Part shown: positions 7,978 to 15,878 of the stretch, in pieces
How positions within the stretch are numbered: the first letter of the stretch is position 1
How the letters are laid out: every line of letters starts with the position of its first letter
NCBI RefSeq assembly: GCF_004138135.1
Contig: NZ_RYFD01000001.1
Span: 1 to 64,000 of the forward strand
Reading direction: 5' to 3'
DNA: 64,000 nucleotides
Source of the DNA: Candidatus Oscillochloris fontis
GTDB lineage: Bacteria; Chloroflexota; Chloroflexia; Chloroflexales; Chloroflexaceae
Notes under the pieces: generated by a model
The model's input: the letters and a program-made list of their open reading frames with translations, nothing else
What the model was told of the DNA's origin: nothing
Database searches by the model: none
Made by a program: the position numbers and the translations under genes

Positions 7978-9588
7978 ATGCAGCAACGCACCCGCCTTGG
8001 CGTCATCACCAGTGGTTCGCTCAACACCGGGCTTACCGCCCGTCTTGAGGCACGTGAGAGTGTCGAGGATATGCGAGTCGGGCAGTTTGTGGTCGTCAAT
8101 GGTGAGAAGAACGATTTCTTCTCGATGATCACCGATGTGGCTTTGGAGGCGACGAACCAGAAGGTGTTGATCGATCCGCCCAAAGCTGATGCGTTTATCC
8201 AGGCGGTGCTGGCGGGGACGGCTACCTACGGGACGCTTCAGGTGCGCCCGCAGCTTATGTTGCCGCACGATCCTACCGCGCAGTTGTCGCCGGTGAAGAC
8301 CATCCCGCGCCACTTTTCGGCGCTCTACGAGGCGCAAGAGGCCGATTTTAGTCGCGTCTTTGGTGAAGCAGATCGCACCCACTTTGAGATCGGTAAGCCC
8401 TTGGACATGGAGGTGCCGGTCTGTATTGATCTGGAGCGCCTGATTGAGCGTTCCAACGGCATCTTTGGTAAGAGCGGTACTGGCAAGAGCTTTCTCACCC
8501 GGCTCTTGTTGTGTGGCACCATCCAGTCCGGCATCGCCTCCAACCTGATCTTCGACATGCACAATGAGTATGGCCGCGATGCACGTGCCGAGGGCAACGT
8601 CTTTGTGAAGAGCCTACGCCAACTCTTTGGCAGCCAGGTGCAGGTCTATACCCTCGATCCCGATGGTGCCCAGCACGGTAGCTATGATGGCGAGGTGGTG
8701 ATTGGCCTGAATCAGATTGAGATCGAGGATGTCATTCCCCTTCAAGACGAGTTAAATCTGAGCAGCACCGCTGGTGAAACCGCCTCGCTCCTTGCCGATC
8801 ACTATAAAGATCGCTGGCTGACCCAGTTGCTCGACATGGACAGCGCCGAGATCAAAGAGTTTGCTGAAGCCCATGGTGCTCACGCCGGTGCTATTGGGGC
8901 GCTCAAGCGCAAGCTGGCGCAGATTAGTCGCCTCAAGTTCATCCACAAACAGGCCGATTTTTCGGTGATTGATCGGTTGATTGATGCCCTAGCCGCCAAA
9001 CGTCATGTGGTACTCGAATTTGGCCAGCATAGTAGCAGCCTCGCCTATATGCTCGTGGCGAACATCATCACCCGCCGCATCCATCGGCGCTGGATGGAGA
9101 AGAGCGAGACCTACAACCGTACCAAAAATGCCGCCGACCGCCCGCATCCGCTGATGATCACAATTGAGGAGGCGCATAAGTTCCTCAATCCTACCAATGC
9201 CAAACAGACGATCTTCGGCATGATTGCGCGTGAGATGCGTAAGTATAGCGTTACGCTGCTGGTGGTAGACCAGCGCCCCTCCTCGATTGACAACGAGGTG
9301 ATGAGCCAGATCGGTACCCGCATCACGGCGCTGCTGAACGATGAGCGCGATATTGACGCGGTCTTTACCGGGGTCAGTGGCGGTACCGCTCTCAAGGCCG
9401 TTTTGGCGACCCTCGACAGCAAACAGCAGGCGCTCGTCTTGGGCCACGCGGTGCCAATGCCGGTGGTGGTGCGTACCCGCCCCTACGATGAAGCTTTCTA
9501 TAAGGCGATGCAGCAATCGAGTAAGGGCAAACCTCCCGTTGCGCCGCGCACGGTGGATGAAGAGACCGATGATCTCTTTCCGGATTGA
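7978..9588 (+). CDS. HerA-type ATPase (DUF87)
   Basis: 536 residues. An N-terminal beta-barrel of about 100 residues (HAS-barrel type) precedes a RecA-like ATPase with Walker A GKSGTGKS at 164-171, Walker B LMITIEEAH about 392-400, and an arginine-rich region near 425. This is the HerA/DUF87 family of hexameric DNA translocases, known in archaea to act with NurA in end resection and in some bacterial defence systems with nuclease or SIR2 partners. No NurA or other nuclease gene is adjacent; the next gene is an unrelated acyltransferase. A strong AAGGAGG ribosome site precedes the ATG. The 210-bp upstream region is AT-rich and includes one GATACAAGATCTTGCGTCTC palindrome. Confidence 0.88.
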   Translation: MQQRTRLGVITSGSLNTGLTARLEARESVEDMRVGQFVVVNGEKNDFFSMITDVALEATNQKVLIDPPKADAFIQAVLAGTATYGTLQVRPQLMLPHDPTAQLSPVKTIPRHFSALYEAQEADFSRVFGEADRTHFEIGKPLDMEVPVCIDLERLIERSNGIFGKSGTGKSFLTRLLLCGTIQSGIASNLIFDMHNEYGRDARAEGNVFVKSLRQLFGSQVQVYTLDPDGAQHGSYDGEVVIGLNQIEIEDVIPLQDELNLSSTAGETASLLADHYKDRWLTQLLDMDSAEIKEFAEAHGAHAGAIGALKRKLAQISRLKFIHKQADFSVIDRLIDALAAKRHVVLEFGQHSSSLAYMLVANIITRRIHRRWMEKSETYNRTKNAADRPHPLMITIEEAHKFLNPTNAKQTIFGMIAREMRKYSVTLLVVDQRPSSIDNEVMSQIGTRITALLNDERDIDAVFTGVSGGTALKAVLATLDSKQQALVLGHAVPMPVVVRTRPYDEAFYKAMQQSSKGKPPVAPRTVDEETDDLFPD

Positions 9589-9643
9589 GTTGGTGTTGTA
9601 TAGATGGCAATTGGAGTATTTGTAGTTATTACATGAGGAGTTT

Positions 9644-10627
9644 ATGGCAGGCAAAAGCATAAAAAACGACATACTTATTGATATGATTCGCAGTTTCAGT
9701 GTTCTTTATATTGTCGGGTATTGGCATCTTCTAGATTATACGGCTTTTTATGTTAGCAAAGACCCCTATATTACAAGATTGACGGTTATTATTCTTGGTT
9801 TGTTCATGCTTATATCTGGGTATCTCATAGGGATGCGTCGGACATTTCAAACAGTAAGTGATGTGGTGCAATTCTATAAATCGCGTTTTCTTAGGATATA
9901 CCCGCCTTATGCACTTGCTTGTTTATTATTCTGGTTTACGGGATTAGGAACTCAGATATCTGTATTTAAAAGTATTGCTTTGATTTCGGTATTTTCTTTC
10001 TCTTCATTGCGGACATTATGGTTTATTGCAGTTCTAGTGGTTTTTTATGCAATAACACCTTTGATGGTGGTGATAAGAAGACATCAATTCGTTTATATTT
10101 TATTTTGCTTAAGCATTGTCTTCGTAGGTTTATTGGGTGATTTTGTATTCTTTACGTTTGATCCGCGATTTTTTCTTTACTTCTTGCCTTTTTTTGCAGG
10201 AATATATATTGCTGGCCACCAAGAATTACTATATAACCGATATTTCATCGCAACCAACTATTTGCTTCTTGTAGTCTCTTGGTTCTTTTCCTTTCAGGGA
10301 TTAGAATTATTAGAGTTTTCCGCTTTCGCTACTCCCTTAATCTTGTTTGGTTCATTGGTATTTTTTCTGACAACTATTAATCTAAGGCTATTTCTAGAGA
10401 AATACTTAGTACAGCAATATATAAACTGGTTTATTCGTACTATAAGCTTTGCCGGTTTCTTTATGTACCTTTCGCATCGATTAATATTTCTTGCATTGAC
10501 AAATGCCTTTGGGCCTAAACCGGAGATCGCTCAGGTATTGTATATGCTGTGTTTCTGCTTGCCAGTGGTGATTATCCTCTCTTGGTGGGGGCAGTTTGCC
10601 TACAATAAGATGATCGGGCAGAACTGA
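9644..10627 (+). CDS. Acyltransferase 3 family membrane protein
   Basis: 327 residues with about ten hydrophobic segments. The first helix carries Arg16 and His28, the next the LFMLISGYLIG motif, then YKSRFLRIYPPYAL, all typical of the OafA/YrhL acyltransferase-3 family that O-acetylates or acylates surface sugars. The Arg-to-His spacing is 11 residues rather than the usual 10. AGGAG precedes the ATG. The gene is strikingly AT-rich with TTT/ATT/TTA codons unlike its GC-rich neighbours, a strong sign of horizontal acquisition. Substrate probably a cell-surface glycan. Confidence 0.85.
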   Translation: MAGKSIKNDILIDMIRSFSVLYIVGYWHLLDYTAFYVSKDPYITRLTVIILGLFMLISGYLIGMRRTFQTVSDVVQFYKSRFLRIYPPYALACLLFWFTGLGTQISVFKSIALISVFSFSSLRTLWFIAVLVVFYAITPLMVVIRRHQFVYILFCLSIVFVGLLGDFVFFTFDPRFFLYFLPFFAGIYIAGHQELLYNRYFIATNYLLLVVSWFFSFQGLELLEFSAFATPLILFGSLVFFLTTINLRLFLEKYLVQQYINWFIRTISFAGFFMYLSHRLIFLALTNAFGPKPEIAQVLYMLCFCLPVVIILSWWGQFAYNKMIGQN

Positions 10628-10634
10628 AGCGCAT

Positions 10635-11372
10635 TTAGAGATTCGCCGCTGCATCGGTGTCCAACATCCACACCACCTGCCCATTGGTGGGGTGAATGAT
10701 CTGGGCCGGAATATCCGTGGGGGTGTGCGGGCCATGCAGGGCCGCCGCCAGCATCGCCGCCTTGTCGGCCCCAGCAACGAGGAACAGCACCAACCGGCTA
10801 CGATTTAGCACACTTGGCGTCAGGCTTATCCGGGTTGGTGGCGGTTTGGGTGCATTGCTCACCGCGATGACGTGCTGGTTCGCTGCCGCGTTGAGCGCCG
10901 GATGGTTGGGGAAGAGCGATGCTGTATGGCCATCCGCCCCCATCCCCAGGATGGCAATATCTATCTGCCCGCCATGGGTGGCTAAGAGGGCTTGGATCTG
11001 GCGATCATAGACGGTAGCGGCAAGCTCCGGCGTGGCATAGTAGGTGGGGACAGGGTAGATCTGATCCGAGGGGATGGGGATGTGATCGAGTAGGGTCTGG
11101 CGGGCGAGTAGGTAGTTGCTGTCGGGGCTATCAAAGGGGACATAACGTTCATCCACCCAGATAATGCTCAGTGCGTGCCATGGAATTTGGGTACGCAAGG
11201 GGAGGATGGAGATGATGTGATGAACCCGTGGAGGGATGTTGCCTCCTGAGAGGGCAATCAGGCAGTGGCCCCGCTCTTGCACGGCGGCTTTAATGGCGGT
11301 GGTGATCTGAACTGCCGCCGCCTCAGCGAGTTCATCTAGCGTTGCAAAGATAAAGGTCTGTGGTGCATCCAT
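10635..11372 (-). CDS. pgl: 6-phosphogluconolactonase
   Basis: 245 residues of the Pgl/DevB family, hydrolysing 6-phosphogluconolactone in the oxidative pentose phosphate pathway. Family blocks LSGGNIPPR, WVDERYVPFDSPDSNY and ILGMGADGHTASLFP are intact, including the catalytic histidine after DG. No glucose-6-phosphate dehydrogenase gene lies in the window. It ends 7 bp from the convergent acyltransferase and has its own promoter. Confidence 0.93.
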   Translation of the reverse strand: MDAPQTFIFATLDELAEAAAVQITTAIKAAVQERGHCLIALSGGNIPPRVHHIISILPLRTQIPWHALSIIWVDERYVPFDSPDSNYLLARQTLLDHIPIPSDQIYPVPTYYATPELAATVYDRQIQALLATHGGQIDIAILGMGADGHTASLFPNHPALNAAANQHVIAVSNAPKPPPTRISLTPSVLNRSRLVLFLVAGADKAAMLAAALHGPHTPTDIPAQIIHPTNGQVVWMLDTDAAANL

Positions 11373-11418
11373 GGCTAACGCTCCTTATGCCACATTCGGG
11401 AGAGTTCGGAGTTGACGC

Positions 11419-11447
11419 ACTTTAGTCATGCTCATTTCATTCGGCAA
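11419..11447 (-). promoter_or_regulatory. Sigma-70-like promoter for pgl
   Basis: Minus strand TTGCCG, 17-bp spacer, TAAAGT, with an AAGGAG ribosome site further downstream before the ATG. Confidence 0.5.
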
Positions 11448-11468
11448 AAAGCTTGGTAACTAGCGCAC

Positions 11469-12473
11469 TTATACCGCTACCAGCCGCGATCCTCGTTCTG
11501 AAGCGACCAGTTCCTCCATCAGCCGGAGGGCTTCGGTACGGGCGGCCTCGTGGGGTTCAGCGTACATATAGCGGCGGCAGGCTTCCCAGTAGTTAGCCAG
11601 CAGTTGGAGCAGCGGTAAGCGTCGCCGTTCGGCTTCGCTCAGTGGCCCCGCCGATTGGTAACCATCCAGTAGACCCTCGCGCCATGCCTCCGGGTGTGCC
11701 GCGCATAGGCCACACGCCAGATCATAAAGCCCGTCGCCCCCGATATAGTGGCCGGGGTCAATCAGCGCCTCTAGATGCACATTCCCACTTGAGGTACACC
11801 GCACCGAACGTGGACTGAAGCGCCCGTGGATGAGCATGGGTTGCTGACACTCAAGCATGGGGCTGTCGAGCAGATTGGTGATGATGCGCTGCTCGTGGCT
11901 ACTGAAGATCAGCGCATCCGCAGGTGGTGCCGCGATCCTTCGCCCGATCTGGCGCAACACCACGCGCCAGTTTTGTTGCGGCCAACGCCCCGATGCAGTC
12001 GGGCGTCCGGCACTTGTCACCGGGATGCAGTGCATTCTGCGCAAGGCTCGCCCGGCCTGGCGGCCTGCCCCACGTAAGAGTGGCGGATTGTGGATCTCTT
12101 CGGCATGTACGCCAGGGACATACGATTCGAGCGTAAACGCGAAGGGGACGAGGCTGCGCGAGAGATCGCGCTGGATGATCTTGGGTGCCGGGATGTTGTG
12201 GCCGCTGAGCGCACGGATCTGGTAGACATACGCCGCCAGATCATCTTCCGGTGCGACACGGAGGATCAGGTAGGAACTTGGTAGGCTGATACGTACCAGA
12301 ATGTGATCTTCGGTCTGAGTATACAGGCTAACGTCTAATGGACGCAGATTGAGTGAGCGAATCAGGATGGCGCTGTAGTCGCCCAATCGTCCGAGCGAAC
12401 GGCGCCATGCATCACTCAATCCGGCTTCGGCTGAGGGCGAAATGTAGTGATTGAGGTGCGCGTAAGTGTTCAT
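11469..12473 (-). CDS. Degenerate aminoglycoside-phosphotransferase-like protein
   Basis: 334 residues with the overall APH/choline-kinase fold: N-lobe ILVRISLPSSYLILRV, hinge ESYVPGVHAEE, and C-lobe. The catalytic loop that should read HGDxxxxN is HGRFSPRS (216-223), so both the catalytic Asp and the metal-binding Asn are replaced (Arg218, Ser223); only the later metal Asp in ALIDPG (Asp239) remains. A pseudokinase or a regulatory binding protein is therefore more likely than an active kinase. Its ATG overlaps the stop of the upstream Agl23-like gene by 4 bp, so the protein is co-expressed with that cluster. Confidence 0.7.
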   Translation of the reverse strand: MNTYAHLNHYISPSAEAGLSDAWRRSLGRLGDYSAILIRSLNLRPLDVSLYTQTEDHILVRISLPSSYLILRVAPEDDLAAYVYQIRALSGHNIPAPKIIQRDLSRSLVPFAFTLESYVPGVHAEEIHNPPLLRGAGRQAGRALRRMHCIPVTSAGRPTASGRWPQQNWRVVLRQIGRRIAAPPADALIFSSHEQRIITNLLDSPMLECQQPMLIHGRFSPRSVRCTSSGNVHLEALIDPGHYIGGDGLYDLACGLCAAHPEAWREGLLDGYQSAGPLSEAERRRLPLLQLLANYWEACRRYMYAEPHEAARTEALRLMEELVASERGSRLVAV

Positions 12474-15400
12474 GGAATGGCTTGTACTTCAGGCAAGACA
12501 AAGCGCAATGCTCGCGATTCGTTGCGATCAATGACCCACACACTACCATCTGGGCTTACCCCGATCCCACTTGGGCTGTTTAGGGCAGCGAGGCCGCTCC
12601 CTGGCCCACCCCAACGCAGTAGTACGTCGCCACGCAGGTTGGCTGCGAGTACCTGTTGGCGGCTGGGGATGCTGACATAGATGGTTCCATCGGGGCTGGC
12701 GGCAATTGCTGGATCATCATAGGTGTTTGGCATCCAACCACGTACTGGCCACGTAATGATCGGGATGGGGCCGACTTGGCCGGTGCCATCTGGCGCAAAG
12801 ACTTGCACCCGGCTGTTCCATGTGTCGGCGACATAGACGTTGCCCTGCGCATCCACCGCAACGCCTACCGGTTCGTTGAAGGCTCCTAGTTCTGCACCGG
12901 CGTAGCCCCATTGGTAACGGTAGTTACCCGTAGTGTCGGTGACGACGATGCGCTTGTTGCCGGTGTCGGCAATGTAAAGATTGCCCTCAGCATCGAGCGC
13001 TAAGCCGCGTGGCCCAAATAGGCCGAGCGGGTTTTCGGCATTCTTCACCGGATCGCCATCGGTGATCGTCGCTTTGCGCCCATCGCCCAGATCTTGCGTA
13101 CCGCTGCCCCAACTTCCCACCACTTGCAGTTGGGCATTATACTTCACAATCCGTGCATTCCATGTGTCGGCTACATAGATGTTGCCCTCAGCATCTACCG
13201 CGATCCCGCGTGGCTCGTACAGGTAACCCAATTCGGTGCCGAAGCTGCCGAAGCTGCGGGTCAGGCTGCCGTCGGGGCCAAAGATGTGGATCTGATGCGC
13301 TCCGCTATCGGCGATGTAGAGGTTACCCTGCGCATCCACCGCCGCGCCGGTTGGCCCCGTACCGCCGACCGGCAGGGTGGCTGCGTTCTGGGCCACGAGG
13401 CGCAGATCGCTGCTGGCGGTGGCGGTCGCCTCGTTCTGGCCTACACCCCCCGCAAGATCGCGGCGAATCCAGACCTCCATCTCGCGCACACCGGGGCTGA
13501 GCGGTTCAGGTAGTTCGCGGTAGATCAGGTAGGGGTAGAGCCAGGCCCAGTTTTCGCGCTGGAAGGGCCACAGGATCGGCGCGAGTGGCCCGTACACTTC
13601 GGCGCTGATGTCGCGGCCACACCCGCCGCGCCCGCCATCCTCGGTGGGTTGCGCGGTTAGAATGGCGTCTGAGGTCCAGCGGCTATAGTAGAAGCGCTTG
13701 TACCCCGGCGCATCCGGGCTACACTTCTGGCCCTCCGGGAACCACCAGTTGAAGACGCCTGTGGCACCGTAGGGCTGCACATAGTTGGCCTCTAGCGCTT
13801 GGCGCACCTCACTGCTCACATGCGGTTTGTAGAGCAGCACAATCGGGGCTAGGCCGCGACTCCCATCGGGTAAATCCACTTCAAAGGTGGTCGGGCCGGG
13901 GTTGGTCTGGATGGCATCCTTCTTCATCCACACGAGGCGCTTGAAGTCGCGCAGGTACCACTGCAACGGCCACGCCAGCGAACCATCCCCGTTGGCATCG
14001 CCACTATCAATGATGATCGGTAGGCTGATCTCGCCCGCCACATCCTCCGCACTGCGTTGGTTACGAGTCAGGTTGATTGCTAACTCGTGGATGTCGGCCA
14101 CGTAACGCGGTACATCGGGGGCGGTCTGGGTATAGACGAGCAACTCAACCGGGGTGTCGGGGTGTTCATAGACCGCCATCCAGGTGGCGCGCAGGGTGTA
14201 CGTACCGATCAGCCCCGCGATGGTGAGGCTGGCGAGGGCCATGACGACACGCCCGCCGATCTGATTGGCGATGGTGAGCATGCCGTAGATCACCGCCCCC
14301 GCCACAATCAATGGCACGAGGCTTTGCAGCAGGTTGCTCTGCGCCGTCTGCCCGGTCGCGGGCATCCCGGCGCGCCAAAACGCAACCCCCAGGCTGATCA
14401 GAATGAGGAGCGTACCGATGGGGATGAGGAAGCGCGCCGACGGCGCGGGCTGGGCGGGGTTGTGCGCAACCTGCACCAGCCGCCCCAAGACCCACGCGGC
14501 CAGCAGGTTGCCGGGGAGTGCCATATGCACGAGTAGCCAGGGCATCTTCTCGCCCGCCCACGAGAAGAGGATCACTGCCGTGAAGAACCAGAAGGTGAGG
14601 AGCAGCGGCGCGAGCGACCAGGGGGGGAGCGTGGGTGGCGGTGCAACCGCCACCAGTTCGGCTTCTTCTTCCTCCTCCTCCTCCGCCACCACCACCGGAG
14701 CCACCCGTCGGCTGCGCAGCACCCGCCTCACCACCGCCGTGATCATGGCCACCACCACGCCGAAGCCGCTCAGCACCGCCAGTGGCTCATAGAGCGGCAG
14801 TTGCATCAGGTAGTAGTACCAGGGCTGATCGCCGCGTGCATACTCCTGCTGGCTACCTAACCAGTAGGCCAACCCCGCATAGAGGCCGTCAATCGCCCCC
14901 GGCGGGTAGGTCAGGAAGGTGGTGTAACAGACCAGATAGATCCCCGCTAAGATCGCCAAGGCGACCCAGATGCTCTGGCGATCCGCCTGCCATGTCGTGC
15001 GCAGACGCTCACTCAGCAGCGGGTGCGGGTCCCACAAGCCCTGACAGATCCACGCCAACGCGAGCGCCGAGGCGACCAAAAATGCCTTCTCGCCCAGGTA
15101 AAGCCCCTGGCCAACCGGCAGCGGTGGATTGAGTACCATCAGTACGAGACAGAGCGCAAAGACCGCGATCAGCCCCCAGTGCAGGTAGCGCGAGAAGCGG
15201 CTTTCGCTGAGCAGGCGCATCACGAGAAAGACGCCAAAGATGAAGAAGAGGATGTAGTAGAGTTCGTGGGTGCCAATCGCTAACGCCACGGCGGCGGCGA
15301 CGAGGTAGAGCCAGCGCGCCTTGCCACTCTCTAGCCAGCGCATAGCCCCGATGAACATCCAGATCTCCCACAGCACCATGAGGCCATCGTGGCGGGCAAA

Positions 15401-15865
15401 GCGGGTGAAATAGAGCAGCGAGGGCGAAAAGGCGAGCAGCGCCGCCGCAATCAACGCCCCGCGCCGCCCCAGGAGGGGCCGCAGCCACCACGCCGAGGCC
15501 ACCATCCCCACCCCGGCCAGCGCCATCGGGAGCCGCGCCTGCGCGTCACCATCACCAAACAAAAAGTAGGCCGCGAAGGTCAGAATATAGAGCACCGGCC
15601 CGTGATAGACCGGATCATAACAGTAGGTCGGAGCGGTAGCACCACCCCAACAACTAAAACTGCCCGCCCCAGTATAAAAGCGCCAACTCGACCACGCATG
15701 GATGCTCTCGTCATGGTGCATGGCCATGCGATCCAGCCCCCATAGATGGGCCATCAGGCTGAGTAGGACGATAAGGATGTAGGTGACGACTTCCCCGTTG
15801 ATGCGTCCGAAGCTCAGGTGGTGATCGAGGAGTGAATCCTCTTCTCTGTGGGCTGTGTATGACAT
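12470..15865 (-). CDS. Agl23-type (TIGR03663) membrane protein with NHL propeller
   Basis: 1131 residues. The N-terminal ~550 residues hold about a dozen membrane helices of the TIGR03663 family, related to GT39/PMT glycosyltransferases, with the luminal acidic motif HHDESIHAW near 50-58 and DPVYHGPVLY. A Glu-rich cytosolic loop (EEEEEEEAE) lies near residue 400. From about 810 to the end come NHL repeats (PRGIAVDAEGNIYVADTWN type, at least five blades), forming an extracytoplasmic beta-propeller. The archaeal relative Agl23 was linked to flippase activity in glycosylation. The gene lies 13 bp after a paralogue lacking the propeller. A role in envelope glycan transfer is inferred. Confidence 0.82.
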   Translation of the reverse strand: MSYTAHREEDSLLDHHLSFGRINGEVVTYILIVLLSLMAHLWGLDRMAMHHDESIHAWSSWRFYTGAGSFSCWGGATAPTYCYDPVYHGPVLYILTFAAYFLFGDGDAQARLPMALAGVGMVASAWWLRPLLGRRGALIAAALLAFSPSLLYFTRFARHDGLMVLWEIWMFIGAMRWLESGKARWLYLVAAAVALAIGTHELYYILFFIFGVFLVMRLLSESRFSRYLHWGLIAVFALCLVLMVLNPPLPVGQGLYLGEKAFLVASALALAWICQGLWDPHPLLSERLRTTWQADRQSIWVALAILAGIYLVCYTTFLTYPPGAIDGLYAGLAYWLGSQQEYARGDQPWYYYLMQLPLYEPLAVLSGFGVVVAMITAVVRRVLRSRRVAPVVVAEEEEEEEAELVAVAPPPTLPPWSLAPLLLTFWFFTAVILFSWAGEKMPWLLVHMALPGNLLAAWVLGRLVQVAHNPAQPAPSARFLIPIGTLLILISLGVAFWRAGMPATGQTAQSNLLQSLVPLIVAGAVIYGMLTIANQIGGRVVMALASLTIAGLIGTYTLRATWMAVYEHPDTPVELLVYTQTAPDVPRYVADIHELAINLTRNQRSAEDVAGEISLPIIIDSGDANGDGSLAWPLQWYLRDFKRLVWMKKDAIQTNPGPTTFEVDLPDGSRGLAPIVLLYKPHVSSEVRQALEANYVQPYGATGVFNWWFPEGQKCSPDAPGYKRFYYSRWTSDAILTAQPTEDGGRGGCGRDISAEVYGPLAPILWPFQRENWAWLYPYLIYRELPEPLSPGVREMEVWIRRDLAGGVGQNEATATASSDLRLVAQNAATLPVGGTGPTGAAVDAQGNLYIADSGAHQIHIFGPDGSLTRSFGSFGTELGYLYEPRGIAVDAEGNIYVADTWNARIVKYNAQLQVVGSWGSGTQDLGDGRKATITDGDPVKNAENPLGLFGPRGLALDAEGNLYIADTGNKRIVVTDTTGNYRYQWGYAGAELGAFNEPVGVAVDAQGNVYVADTWNSRVQVFAPDGTGQVGPIPIITWPVRGWMPNTYDDPAIAASPDGTIYVSIPSRQQVLAANLRGDVLLRWGGPGSGLAALNSPSGIGVSPDGSVWVIDRNESRALRFVLPEVQAIP

Positions 15866-15878
15866 AGCGTGATGGTAT

